Part shown: positions 15,337-24,433 of the stretch, one piece after another
Numbering within the stretch: position 1 is the stretch's first letter
How the letters are laid out: the number at the start of each line of letters is the position of its first letter
NCBI GenBank assembly: GCA_905203555.1
Contig: CAJKWK010000012.1
Span: 1 to 55,598, forward strand
Origin: an uncultured Lachnospiraceae bacterium
GTDB taxonomy: Bacteria > Bacillota > Clostridia > Lachnospirales > Lachnospiraceae
DNA length: 55,598 bases
Direction: 5' to 3'
Notes under the pieces: model-generated
Seen by the model: the letters and a program-made list of their open reading frames with translations, nothing else
What the model was told of the DNA's origin: nothing
Database searches by the model: none
Position numbers and translations under genes: made by a program

Positions 15337-17556
15337 CTACTTATCTTCTTTTGTTTCTTCTGTTACAAAGGCATTTCGTCCAACCTCTGCTTCCGTCTCT
15401 TCTTTCGGAAGTTCTGTCAACTTTCCGCCTCGATACTCATACTTGACAGACGTACGGAAAATCGTATTGCTGGAGCCCACCTGAGCCGCCTGCACGATAT
15501 CCCCATCCTTCAACTCTGATTTTTTCAGATCTACTCTCGTATTATTCAAAAACGTGGTTGCCTGTTTCTCATCGTTGATATAAATCTTCGTCTGCTTTGT
15601 AAAGTTCTCACCATAAATGCTGTAACTTCCATCAATCTGTTCTATGAGATTTGTAATCGAAGTATCTTTTACTCCCATCACCATATGCCCCTCTGTAATC
15701 GGCGCTCCGCTTTCTTCATATACATAACGGTCTCCATAGAGAATGTCATACTGCAGCAATTCCAAATCCGCCAGATAATTTTTGCTCTGGTGCCGCTGCT
15801 GATGATAATTAAACACCGTACCGGTATGAATATCAAGACGTTCCAACACCTCAGCCATAATCTGATATGCCGGATAATTGCCGTCCTTTTTCTCCAGACC
15901 GATGTTATCCCAGATCACATAATTGGTATTGTACAAATATTTGCTCTTCATATCTTTTGCCTGCAAATCCATTGTCGGCAAATGATCCCCGTAAAATACA
16001 ACAACTGTCGGTTCTCCACGCTTTTCCAGCGCCGCAACCAGATCTCCTGCGAATTTGTCCATCTCATATACCTGATTGACATAATACTCCCAGGCGTTAC
16101 GCTTTTCTTCGTCTTCTACGCCACTGACTGTAATCGCCGGATTTTCTATGATCTGTTCTGTTGGGTATTCTCCATGTCCCTGCACACTGATTGTAAATAC
16201 AAAATCCTGATTTTCAGTTGTATCCATCGATTCCAGAATATTCGGAATCAGAATATCATCTGTTGCCCAGCCATTTGGTGTGGTACGAAGAATATTCATA
16301 AATTCCTTACTCGTAAAATGATCAAAGCCCATGTGATTAAACACCTGTGCCCGGCTGTAAAAATTACCGCCGTTGTTATGAAGTGCTTCGGAACCATATC
16401 CCAGTTCTCCCAATGCAGTCGCTGCGCTTTCGATCACCTTTGTCTTGCCATACGTCTTATAAGGATATTCTCCGGGTCCAAAGAATCGCATACTCATTCC
16501 GGTAAGCACTTCAAACTCTGTATTTGCAGTTCCGGCTCCTACAGACGGCACTTTAAAATATCCTGACGAATATTCCTGATACATTTTTCTCAGATTCGGA
16601 ATCGGATCTTCTGAAAACTGCAGCCACTCTACTTCTGTAGGATCGAAATAAGACTCCAGCTGCACAACAATGATATTGGGAAGTTCCTCTTCACTTCTTC
16701 CGGTCTCGCTCACATTCAGGGCGCCATTGCTGTCAATCGCCGCCATAGTCTCTTCGCTGTAACCGGACGGCTCCGAGATTCCTGTGTTAAACAAACTTGC
16801 CGTAAAACAATAAGGAAATCCATAGTCCTCATATGCAAAAGCAATATTTCCAAAATAATTTGATACTACACGCTGGTCAATTGCAATATTGGTCAACAGC
16901 ATGTATGCTCCAATCCAGCAGCCCACTCCGATCAATGCAAGGAACCGATGCATCTTTCCCGTATACTGACCGCCTCGTCTCCACATGGAAATGACCCAGA
17001 TTACAACTGCGCCGATTCCCACGATCAAAAGAATCAACTCCAACGTAGAGAAATAATTTCCGGTCAACGAAAGTGCATCTGACAACACTTTCAAATCCTG
17101 CGCATTAAACGGTGTCACTCGTTTCAGCAAAAGATATCCGTTGCAGGTGCCCAGGAACAGCCAGAACACACTGAGCAGAATCCGGGCAAACACCCGCCGT
17201 CGCACCAGATACACAATTGAAAATGTAGCAGTGATCAAAAATGCATTAAACAAAAACGGCAGTGGTGTACCCACCATATAATCCCATGCCTCAAACAACG
17301 AATGACGTGAAACTACCTCTATAAAGAAATTCAATACACAGGCAAGCAGGAAATGAAACAGTGGCGAAAGAAGATTCATTATCCGGTATACCGGCTGCAT
17401 TTTCTTTGCAAACCTGCTGTTTCGTCTCTGCTCCAGAATATATTCCCGCCTTGCCTTTCTGGCCTGCCATGACGCTTTGATCTCTTCTTTATTCAAATTT
17501 TTAATCTTCTGAAAAAAGCCTCTGATATTTGGCTTTTTTATATGAATTTGTTTCAT
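15337..17556 (-). CDS. LTA synthase family sulfatase-like membrane enzyme
   Basis: A 739-aa membrane protein with about five N-terminal transmembrane helices (residues 55-220) and an extracellular sulfatase-fold domain. Key segments are NIIVVQLESYFDPTEV (metal-binding Glu), VGAGTANTEFEVLTGMS (nucleophilic Thr region), FTISVQGHGEYP and VVVFYGDHLPT (metal ligands). This is the organisation of lipoteichoic acid synthase and related phosphoglycerol transferases. The protein extends about 100 residues past the sulfatase domain and ends in a Glu-rich tail. Its start overlaps the valS stop (ATGA). Whether it makes true polyglycerol-phosphate LTA or another phosphoglycerol polymer cannot be told here. 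Confidence 0.9.
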   Translation of the reverse strand: MKQIHIKKPNIRGFFQKIKNLNKEEIKASWQARKARREYILEQRRNSRFAKKMQPVYRIMNLLSPLFHFLLACVLNFFIEVVSRHSLFEAWDYMVGTPLPFLFNAFLITATFSIVYLVRRRVFARILLSVFWLFLGTCNGYLLLKRVTPFNAQDLKVLSDALSLTGNYFSTLELILLIVGIGAVVIWVISMWRRGGQYTGKMHRFLALIGVGCWIGAYMLLTNIAIDQRVVSNYFGNIAFAYEDYGFPYCFTASLFNTGISEPSGYSEETMAAIDSNGALNVSETGRSEEELPNIIVVQLESYFDPTEVEWLQFSEDPIPNLRKMYQEYSSGYFKVPSVGAGTANTEFEVLTGMSMRFFGPGEYPYKTYGKTKVIESAATALGELGYGSEALHNNGGNFYSRAQVFNHMGFDHFTSKEFMNILRTTPNGWATDDILIPNILESMDTTENQDFVFTISVQGHGEYPTEQIIENPAITVSGVEDEEKRNAWEYYVNQVYEMDKFAGDLVAALEKRGEPTVVVFYGDHLPTMDLQAKDMKSKYLYNTNYVIWDNIGLEKKDGNYPAYQIMAEVLERLDIHTGTVFNYHQQRHQSKNYLADLELLQYDILYGDRYVYEESGAPITEGHMVMGVKDTSITNLIEQIDGSYSIYGENFTKQTKIYINDEKQATTFLNNTRVDLKKSELKDGDIVQAAQVGSSNTIFRTSVKYEYRGGKLTELPKEETEAEVGRNAFVTEETKEDK

Positions 17557-20210
17557 TCAAGACCTCTTTTTAATCCTGCGATACGCTCCTGTACCTGAGA
17601 AAGCATCTGGGTATATTTCTCCAGTTTCTCTTTTTCCTCCTGTACCTTTGCTGCCGGAGCTTTGCTTACAAACCGCTCGTTCGACAACATTCCTTTTGCT
17701 CTCGCAATTTCTTTTGTCAGTTTTTCTTCTTCTTTTTGCAGACGCTCCAGTTCCTGTTCAAAATCAACCAGGTCTTCCAGCGGAAGATATACCGTTGCTC
17801 CCGGAACTACAATTGATACGGCGTCTTCTGCAATCTCTTTCTTTTCTGTATTTACAAGAATCTCATTTGCCAGCATCAACGGCATTGCAGCGTCTTTCAA
17901 GCTGTCCACACCTTCCAGAAGGCTCTGGTCTTCACTGATTACAAATACTTTTGTACGACGATTATTCGGCACGTTCATCTCTGCACGCATATTACGGATT
18001 CCTCTTGTAATATCCTTTACATGCTCCACCGTTGCCTCGTCTGCCGGGAAGTTCCACTCATCTTTGTATACCGGCCAGGAAGACATCATCAAAGATTCCT
18101 CTTCCGGAACAAGTGCTCCGTAGATTTCCTCCGTAATAAATGGCATAAACGGATGAAGAAGTTTCAATGCATTTCCAAGAACTGTTTTCAATACCCACAG
18201 TGCACAATTTGCCTCTTCCGGTTTCTCCTCTGCATGGTAAATACGATATTTTGCCATCTCTACATACCAGTCACAGAACTCATCCCAAACAAAGTCATAC
18301 ACCTTCTGTACTGCAATTCCAAGTTCGAATTTATCCATATTCTCTGTTACATCTTTTGCCAATGTATTGACTCTGGATAAAATCCAACGATCTGCCGCTG
18401 TAAAGAGCTTGTGATCCGGCTCTGCAATTACATTTTCCTTCATGTTCATCAGAATGAAACGAGATGCATTCCATACTTTATTTGCAAAATTACGGCTTGC
18501 CTCCACTCTTTCATTGTAGAAACGCATATCATTTCCCGGTGCGTTTCCTGTAACCAGCGTCAGACGGAGCGCATCTGCACCATACTGATCGATGATTTCC
18601 AATGGGTCAATTCCGTTTCCAAGAGACTTGCTCATCTTACGTCCCTGAGAATCACGAACCAGTCCATGAATCAAAACTGTATGGAACGGTGATTTTCCTG
18701 TATGTTCCAATCCGGAGAATACCATACGGATTACCCAGAAGAATATAATGTCATATCCGGTTACCAATACGTCTGTCGGATAGAAGTAATCCAGATCCTC
18801 TGTTTTCTCCGGCCATCCCAAAGTAGAGAACGGCCACAGTGCGGAACTGAACCATGTATCCAATGTATCTTCATCCTGTGTGAAATGTGTGCATCCACAA
18901 TGCGGACATTTCTCCGGCATCTCTCTTGCTACTACAAACTCACCGCACTCATCACAATAATAAGCCGGAATCCGGTGTCCCCACCAGATCTGACGGGAAA
19001 TACACCAGTCTTTGATATTTTCCAGCCAATGCAGGTAAATCTTGTTAAAACGCTCCGGAACAAATTTTAATTCCCCTGTTTTCAACGCCTCGATCGCCGG
19101 TTTTGCCAGTTCTTCCATCTTTACAAACCACTGCTGTTTAATCAATGGTTCTACCGTTGTACCACAGCGGTCATGCGTTCCTACATTATGAGAATGTGGT
19201 TCGATCTTCACCAGATATCCCTGTTCTTCCAGATCTTTGACAATGGCTTTTCTCGCCTCATAGCGATCCATTCCTGCATACTTACCACCCTTTTCATTGA
19301 TAGTAGCATCATCATTCATAATATTGATTTCCGGCAGGTTGTGACGTTTGCCAACTTCAAAGTCGTTCGGGTCATGAGCCGGTGTAATCTTCACTGCTCC
19401 GGTTCCAAACTCTTTGTCTACATAATAATCTGCAACGATTGGGATTTCTTTATTCACCAACGGGAGTAAAACATTCTTGCCGACAATATCTTTGTATCTC
19501 TCATCATCCGGATGTACTGCGATTGCAGTATCACCAAGCATTGTCTCCGGACGTGTGGTCGCAATCTCAAGGAACTGATCTGTTCCTACGATCGGATATT
19601 TGATGTGCCAAAAATGTCCTGCCTGTTCCTCATGTTCAACCTCTGCATCAGAAAGAGACGTCTTACATACCGGACACCAGTTGATGATTCTGGATCCTTT
19701 GTAGATATATCCTTTTTCATATAATTTGATAAATACTTCTTCTACTGCTTTGGAGCATCCCTCGTCCATTGTGAAACGCTCTCTGTCCCAATCACAAGAT
19801 ACACCCAGCTTTTTCAGCTGTCCTTCGATGGTTCCGGCATATTCTTCCTTCCACTGCCATGTACGCTCAAGAAAACCTTCACGCCCAAGCTCCTTCTTGT
19901 CAATACCTTCTTCTTTTAACTGATTGGTAACCTTTACTTCTGTAGAAATTGCCGCATGGTCTGTTCCCGGAATCCACAGTGCATTGTATCCTTCCATTCT
20001 CTTATAACGAATCAGAATATCCTGCAGGGTATTGTCAAGGGCATGTCCCATATGCAGTTTTCCGGTAATATTCGGTGGCGGCATCACCGTTGTAAACGGT
20101 TTTTTACTTCTGTCTACTTCTGCGTGAAAATACTTATTTTCACACCATCTCTCATACAACTTTTCTTCAATCTCTTTTGGATTATAAGTTTTTGCTAATT
20201 CCTTACTCAT
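17553..20210 (-). CDS. valS: Valyl-tRNA synthetase
   Basis: A class Ia aminoacyl-tRNA synthetase of 885 aa, standard length. The HIGH-type motif is in NITGKLHMGHALDNTLQD and the KMSKS motif in DSQGRKMSKSLGNGIDP. The editing domain includes ATTRPETMLGDTAIAV. Zinc-type Cys pairs occur in CPVCKTSLSDAEVEH and CDECGEF/CPHCGC. The C-terminal coiled coil (ELERLQKEEEKLTKEIARAK) binds tRNA in the family. Expression is probably controlled by the T-box upstream and the promoter at 20627-20655. It is translationally coupled to the LtaS-like gene. Confidence 0.98.
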   Translation of the reverse strand: MSKELAKTYNPKEIEEKLYERWCENKYFHAEVDRSKKPFTTVMPPPNITGKLHMGHALDNTLQDILIRYKRMEGYNALWIPGTDHAAISTEVKVTNQLKEEGIDKKELGREGFLERTWQWKEEYAGTIEGQLKKLGVSCDWDRERFTMDEGCSKAVEEVFIKLYEKGYIYKGSRIINWCPVCKTSLSDAEVEHEEQAGHFWHIKYPIVGTDQFLEIATTRPETMLGDTAIAVHPDDERYKDIVGKNVLLPLVNKEIPIVADYYVDKEFGTGAVKITPAHDPNDFEVGKRHNLPEINIMNDDATINEKGGKYAGMDRYEARKAIVKDLEEQGYLVKIEPHSHNVGTHDRCGTTVEPLIKQQWFVKMEELAKPAIEALKTGELKFVPERFNKIYLHWLENIKDWCISRQIWWGHRIPAYYCDECGEFVVAREMPEKCPHCGCTHFTQDEDTLDTWFSSALWPFSTLGWPEKTEDLDYFYPTDVLVTGYDIIFFWVIRMVFSGLEHTGKSPFHTVLIHGLVRDSQGRKMSKSLGNGIDPLEIIDQYGADALRLTLVTGNAPGNDMRFYNERVEASRNFANKVWNASRFILMNMKENVIAEPDHKLFTAADRWILSRVNTLAKDVTENMDKFELGIAVQKVYDFVWDEFCDWYVEMAKYRIYHAEEKPEEANCALWVLKTVLGNALKLLHPFMPFITEEIYGALVPEEESLMMSSWPVYKDEWNFPADEATVEHVKDITRGIRNMRAEMNVPNNRRTKVFVISEDQSLLEGVDSLKDAAMPLMLANEILVNTEKKEIAEDAVSIVVPGATVYLPLEDLVDFEQELERLQKEEEKLTKEIARAKGMLSNERFVSKAPAAKVQEEKEKLEKYTQMLSQVQERIAGLKRGLE

Positions 20211-20285
20211 TGTTGCCTCCTTGTGCTCTCCTCTTTCCTCTCATTCCCAATGGCAGTTCACGAGATTTTCACAATTCTTACATTG

Positions 20286-20620
20286 AAAAACGCCCTTTAC
20301 AAAACTGTAAAGGGCGAAATATATCCGCGGTACCACCTTTTTTCTGCAACAGAGTCTTCCTGATCTTCCTCTGCATACAGCTCTTGGTTCTGTAACGGGA
20401 ACCACTCCGGAATACCCTCCCGCATACGCATTCGGATATTCGGTTCAGAAGCTACCTTCCACAATTCTTACTCTGAAGCAGCCTTCCAGCCAATGAACTG
20501 CTCTCTCTGTCAGAAGTCCTTATGTACTCCTCTTCCTCATCACCTGTTATATCTTCAAATATGTTGTAATCGTCTGCTGTCTCGCAAAACCATTACAAAT
20601 TGTTAACAATAAATTAACTA
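20286..20620 (-). promoter_or_regulatory. T-box riboswitch leader of valS
   Basis: The roughly 300-base untranslated leader carries the T-box sequence AAGGTGGTACCGCGG at about 20325-20339. This is followed by a terminator with stem CGCCCTTTAC / GTAAAGGGCG (20291-20316) and a U run. The upstream part has the AG-rich and structured look of a stem I domain. Uncharged tRNA-Val is expected to pair with it and favour antitermination. I could not assign the specifier codon with confidence. Confidence 0.92.
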
Positions 20621-20626
20621 CTGATT

Positions 20627-20655
20627 ATAATATCTTTCAAGTAATGATTTGTCAA
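20627..20655 (-). promoter_or_regulatory. Sigma-A promoter of valS
   Basis: TTGACA at 20655-20650, a 17-base spacer and TATTAT at 20632-20627, directly upstream of the T-box leader. The -35 box lies only 30 bases after the stop of the preceding gene. Confidence 0.85.
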
Positions 20656-20684
20656 GGAGTTTAGGGAAACTTAAGATTTCGTAT

Positions 20685-21620
20685 CTATTTCCAATCTGCA
20701 AACAGATCCTGCTCATATACTCCGGTCTTAATCAGATTCTGGAAAGACTCTACAACAACTGGTTTATCCTCCTTATATGTAACGCCAAACCACTTGTCTG
20801 CTGTTTCCAATACCTTTACACTGACCTTTCCTGCCTGAAGCAATTCATCAATATAAATCGGAAGCAGATATTCTGCCTTCTCCTCATTTCCATCTATTTT
20901 TTCAAAGAATTCCACAAATCCCTTTTCCAGCATCTGAATAAACTCCGGTGTCAGTCCCCACATATTCATCGATACGTAAGACATCGGGTCAATCGGACGC
21001 AGACCATTTTCCTCTTCAATAGCTGCTCCGTCAGCAGTCTTGACAATATTTGAAGTCTCATGAACTCCGGTCAGATACTCATCTGCATCCAGCTGGCAGA
21101 CTCCTCTCGTAACACCGCCGTTTTCACTTAATGTATTTTTCAAAATAAATCCTGCCATACAGAATTCTGCCGCCTTGTCCGGCGTATATCCCTGCAGAAA
21201 ATCATGCAGTCTCACAAATGCCTCTTTTCCATAATAATCATCCGCGTTGATTACAGCAAATGGCTCTTTGATGATCTCTCTGCACGCCAATACAGCCTGT
21301 CCTGTACCCCATGGTTTCTTCCGGCCTTCCGGTACCGTAATTCCCTCCGGCAGGTCATCCATCTCCTGAAAAGCATATGCTATCTCCACACCTTTCAGAG
21401 CACACAGCTGTTCCATGCGATTTCCGATCGCCTCACGAAAATCCGCCTCAATATCCCGGCGAATAATAAAAACGATCTTATCAAAGCCCGCCTCTACTGC
21501 ATCGTGAATGGAATAGTCCATGATAATCTCGCCATTTGGTCCAACCGGTTCCAACTGCTTAATCCCTCCGCCGAATCTGGAACCAATCCCGGCAGCCATA
21601 ATTACAAGTGCTGTTTTCAT
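20685..21620 (-). CDS. Nucleotidyltransferase family protein (sugar-1-phosphate type)
   Basis: A 311-aa NTP-transferase-fold protein. The N-terminal signature is VIMAAGIGSRFGGGIKQLEP, the nucleotide-binding loop of sugar-phosphate nucleotidylyltransferases; PFAVINADDYYGKEAFVRL carries the metal-binding Asp. It lacks the full set of GalU/RmlA motifs that would fix a substrate, so the sugar and nucleotide are uncertain. It is of usual length and begins after a GGAGGG site. It stands alone between the moaE-like gene and valS. Confidence 0.85.
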   Translation of the reverse strand: MKTALVIMAAGIGSRFGGGIKQLEPVGPNGEIIMDYSIHDAVEAGFDKIVFIIRRDIEADFREAIGNRMEQLCALKGVEIAYAFQEMDDLPEGITVPEGRKKPWGTGQAVLACREIIKEPFAVINADDYYGKEAFVRLHDFLQGYTPDKAAEFCMAGFILKNTLSENGGVTRGVCQLDADEYLTGVHETSNIVKTADGAAIEEENGLRPIDPMSYVSMNMWGLTPEFIQMLEKGFVEFFEKIDGNEEKAEYLLPIYIDELLQAGKVSVKVLETADKWFGVTYKEDKPVVVESFQNLIKTGVYEQDLFADWK

Positions 21621-21705
21621 CGTTCTTACCCTCCATCATTTCAAATGTTATTCTCATATTACACCCAATTCAGATATTTTAAAAGTAAAAACTTTTCAAA
21701 ACAGC

Positions 21706-22107
21706 TTACAAAAACAACTCTTCTTCTTTGACACAATGATTTTTCAATTCTCCTACCAGAGCTTGCAGTGCGTCTACCACATGAGGCCGAATATCTCCGC
21801 CGATCAACACAAACATGATATCGTCACCGACATTCAGCTTTCCCTCATTCAGCCACACTCTGACATAGCCGATGCCGGGCATCCGGCGGGCATCTTCCAC
21901 TGCCCGCTCTACCTGCTCTGCATCATAGGAAAAGATCATGCCCTTTACTTCTGAAACATTCTCATCTCCCTGGCGTACCTTTGCCTTCGCACTCTGCCGT
22001 ACCACTCCGTTGTGAAACAAATACATTCCACAAGCCGGAGCACCTGCATCTGCCTTTGCCTCTTTCATCCAAACATCCATTGATGGAACTGCTTTTTTAC
22101 TTTCCAT
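21706..22107 (-). CDS. MoaE-like molybdopterin synthase catalytic subunit family protein
   Basis: A 133-aa protein resembling a clostridial branch of the MoaE family (PSMDVWMKEAKADAGAPACG, YLFHNGVVRQSAKAKVRQG, IGYVRVWLNEGKLNVGDDIM). True MoaE transfers sulfur to precursor Z with MoaD to make molybdopterin. No other molybdenum cofactor genes are nearby, and I cannot confirm the MoaE active-site Lys pair, so another role is possible. It lies 20 bases downstream of the pspC-like gene and may be read from the envelope operon. Confidence 0.65.
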   Translation of the reverse strand: MESKKAVPSMDVWMKEAKADAGAPACGMYLFHNGVVRQSAKAKVRQGDENVSEVKGMIFSYDAEQVERAVEDARRMPGIGYVRVWLNEGKLNVGDDIMFVLIGGDIRPHVVDALQALVGELKNHCVKEEELFL

Positions 22108-22127
22108 ATTCTTTTTCTCACTCTCTC

Positions 22128-22313
22128 TTATTGTATATCCGGTATAATAACTGCTGCGATAAAGTATGCCAAAACTCCAGTTCCAAAACTACATACAGCA
22201 ACCAATACCCAGCCCAGTCTCACCAACGTAGGATCAATATTAAAATATTCCGCAATTCCTCCACACACACCGCAAACCATCCGGTTTTCTTTTGAACGAT
22301 ATACTTTTTTCAT
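22128..22313 (-). CDS. PspC domain protein
   Basis: A 61-aa protein consisting of one PspC domain: the conserved start KVYRSKENRMVCGVCGGIAE, then YFNIDPTLVRLGWVLVAV and a transmembrane helix (SFGTGVLAYFIAAVIIPDIQ). PspC-domain proteins are membrane components of phage-shock or envelope-stress responses. It is the last or second-last gene of the PadR-DUF1700-DUF4097-PspC unit, a frequent clostridial arrangement. Confidence 0.92.
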   Translation of the reverse strand: MKKVYRSKENRMVCGVCGGIAEYFNIDPTLVRLGWVLVAVCSFGTGVLAYFIAAVIIPDIQ

Positions 22314-22339
22314 CTTCCTCTTCTCCTTTTTAAACTGAT

Positions 22340-23257
22340 TTATCTTCCACTAAAACCAACTGTTACTTCTCCGGCTCCGCACTCCATCTCTATCATTGCT
22401 CCACCGTTCATAATTGTTTTTCCATTTGAAATACCACTATATACATCATTTCCAATCTGAATGACACCTGCCCCACATTCCATAGAGTAACTGTAATCCT
22501 GCTGTGTTCCGGTCAGCTGCAGATCTACTGTACCGATTCCACAGTCGATACTTGCCTCACGATTGATTGTTCCTGTTACACTCGCATCCCCGGCTCCCAC
22601 TTCCAGATCTAATGCATCCACCTGTACATTCTGCAGTTGAATCAAACCAGCTCCCACTTCTATATCCAATTCACCGGTCTGAACCTGCGCTGCCTCCAGA
22701 ACTCCGCCCCCTGCGATAGAAAAACTCATCTGTGTCAACTGATTCTTTGGAATCTGCATCGTCAGCGTACCAACTTCTCCACGATTTTTCATAATCGCTT
22801 TCCAGTTCTGCTCATTACGAATGAAAACATCCAGCTCCTCGCCCTCTTGTTTCAGCACCAGTTCCCCTGCTGCGTCTTCCGGAATATTACTGGTTTGAAA
22901 CTCCAGTTCAGTTCCCGTACTTTCCTCAAGAACAATCCGCAAATGTGAAAGCTCTACATCCAGCTGGCGGATTCCATCCAGATGAACGGTACTTCCATTT
23001 GAGATCACTTCTGCATTAGAAGCTCGATCATCCCAATCTGCACCATCCAAAAACTCGTCTTCGTCAAAATCATCCTCTACTTCCACTGTTTCTTCAATCG
23101 CCTCAAAGCGCTGTTCCGCACGATGTCCATAATTCCAAAACGCTGCCTGGATACTTCCAAACGTCGCCCCCATTATGACTCCGACCACTGCCAGAACTAC
23201 TCCGATCCCGGCTACACTTGCACAAACAATCCAAAAGATCTTCCATCCCTTTTTCAT
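22340..23257 (-). CDS. DUF4097 beta-repeat membrane-anchored protein
   Basis: A 305-aa protein with one N-terminal transmembrane segment (residues 5-35), an acidic linker (VEVEDDFDEDEFLDGADWDD) and a C-terminal DUF4097-like region. That region repeats short beta units such as LDIEVGAGLIQLQNVQVDAL, LDLEVGAGDASVTGTINREA and ECGAGVIQIGN. The domain is predicted to form a beta-helix outside the membrane. Its neighbours (PadR, DUF1700, PspC) indicate an envelope-sensing module; the ligand is unknown. The start follows GGTGGTTGAGAAGAG. Confidence 0.85.
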   Translation of the reverse strand: MKKGWKIFWIVCASVAGIGVVLAVVGVIMGATFGSIQAAFWNYGHRAEQRFEAIEETVEVEDDFDEDEFLDGADWDDRASNAEVISNGSTVHLDGIRQLDVELSHLRIVLEESTGTELEFQTSNIPEDAAGELVLKQEGEELDVFIRNEQNWKAIMKNRGEVGTLTMQIPKNQLTQMSFSIAGGGVLEAAQVQTGELDIEVGAGLIQLQNVQVDALDLEVGAGDASVTGTINREASIDCGIGTVDLQLTGTQQDYSYSMECGAGVIQIGNDVYSGISNGKTIMNGGAMIEMECGAGEVTVGFSGR

Positions 23258-23307
23258 CTCTTCTCAACCACCTTTCTTTACCATAGCATTACTCCCGGTG
23301 TCCTTTT

Positions 23308-23961
23308 TCATACATTTGCCTTTTTCTTATGATAAAATGGCCATCTGCAGATATTTACCATAATCCGAAACATTGCCGGATACATTACGATACAAAGTTT
23401 TATCGTTGCCACCGTTCCGATCAGCCCAACAACCAGAACCACAAGCCCACTGCCGATAGATAACAGTCCTGCCGGAAGTGCCGCCACTAACAGCGGTATA
23501 CCAACTGCAATGATGACAAGACCGGCGCAGATGATTGCAAGCGCCCCTAATACAAGTCCTGCAAAAAATGAAAATGCTGCAATTACGATTCCGATTACTG
23601 CCAACACTAATACAAACCCAATCGGAAGAATGATCGGAGCGCCAACCAACACAATCAACACGATCAGTAATACCTTCAGCCCATTGCTGCTCTTCGGTGC
23701 GCTCTGTGTATTCTGGGTCGTTCCGGTTTGCGCCGGAAATGACTGTGCCGCATCCTCCGTATAAGCATCCCGGGTTAAATCCGCTTTGATTGTCTCGGCA
23801 ACCTTTTCCGGACTTCCCAATTCGCGAATAACATCCGCCTCATGTTCCGCTCCTGCATCCTCAAAATAATCTCTATAATATTGGAGCGCCTCTTCTCTCT
23901 CTTCCTTTGAAATATCAGATAAGAGAACCTCCAGTCTTCTCAAAAATTCATTCCGGTTCAT
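23308..23961 (-). CDS. DUF1700 (HAAS-type) membrane protein
   Basis: A 217-aa protein. Residues 1-65 form the helical HAAS/DUF1700 signalling domain (MNRNEFLRRLEVLLSDISKE, YYRDYFEDAG, IRELGSPEKVAETIKADL). A Ser/Thr/Gln linker leads to several tightly packed transmembrane helices from about residue 95. The start at 23961 is chosen because it overlaps the padR stop as ATGA and follows GGGAGGTG; the same frame continues to 24015. HAAS proteins are typically partnered with PadR regulators and relay envelope signals to them. Confidence 0.88.
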   Translation of the reverse strand: MNRNEFLRRLEVLLSDISKEEREEALQYYRDYFEDAGAEHEADVIRELGSPEKVAETIKADLTRDAYTEDAAQSFPAQTGTTQNTQSAPKSSNGLKVLLIVLIVLVGAPIILPIGFVLVLAVIGIVIAAFSFFAGLVLGALAIICAGLVIIAVGIPLLVAALPAGLLSIGSGLVVLVVGLIGTVATIKLCIVMYPAMFRIMVNICRWPFYHKKKANV

Positions 23962-24281
23962 ATTGCCACACCTCCCTCGAATATCTCCTGTATCTTCTTT
24001 GAATAGTTCTTCCACTCTACCTTATATAAATTCAACTGTGCCATTCCTTTTTCTGTTGTCTTGTAATATCTTCTGTTTCTTCCATCAAATTGCTTGTCAT
24101 AAACCTCCAGACACTCATCTTTCTGCAATCTTCTAAGTACCGGATAAAGCGTAGATTCTGATACATCAATCGCTTTTCTTACATCCTGCGTAATCTTATA
24201 CCCATATGTTCCTTCCGCCTCATGTGAAACGACTGCTAAAACAATTGCATCCAATAGTGCTGCGCCTGTGTTAAATACCAT
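23958..24281 (-). CDS. PadR family transcriptional regulator
   Basis: A 107-aa winged-helix repressor of the PadR-s2 type (AIVLAVVSHEAEGTYGYKIT, VSESTLYPVLRRLQKDECLE, GRNRRYYKTTEKGMAQL). It is first in the envelope operon and overlaps the DUF1700 gene by 4 bases. It probably represses its own operon at the palindrome overlapping the consensus promoter upstream. The DUF1700 membrane protein is the likely source of the inducing signal. Confidence 0.93.
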   Translation of the reverse strand: MVFNTGAALLDAIVLAVVSHEAEGTYGYKITQDVRKAIDVSESTLYPVLRRLQKDECLEVYDKQFDGRNRRYYKTTEKGMAQLNLYKVEWKNYSKKIQEIFEGGVAI

Positions 24282-24344
24282 AGGACCACCTCTTCTGCTT
24301 TTTTCTTATAATATTGTAAATCTATTAATATTGTTTTCTTGACT

Positions 24345-24375
24345 ATATTATATTCCGTATAATATTGTTTGTCAA
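24345..24375 (-). promoter_or_regulatory. Consensus promoter with probable PadR operator
   Basis: TTGACA (24375-24370), 17 bases, TATAAT (24352-24347). The -10 box and spacer carry the inverted repeat ATATTATA-CGGAA-TATAATAT at 24345-24365. A repressor bound there would block polymerase, which fits autoregulation by PadR. Confidence 0.8.
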
Positions 24376-24405
24376 TTAAAAAATAGAGAAGATTTTCTTA
24401 AGAAA

Positions 24406-24430
24406 AAGGGCGGCATAATCTGCCGCCCTT
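24406..24430 (-). terminator. Terminator of addA
   Basis: A perfect 10-bp GC-rich stem (AAGGGCGGCA) with a 5-base loop, followed in minus-strand RNA by UUUUCUU. It lies four bases past the addA stop. Confidence 0.88.
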
Positions 24431-24433
24431 GTA

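Noticed and set aside
15685..16566. A 293-codon open frame on the + strand
   Set aside because: It lies wholly antisense to the LtaS-like gene, whose motifs are clear; the translated sequence has Cys/His/Ile-rich low-quality composition and no family match.
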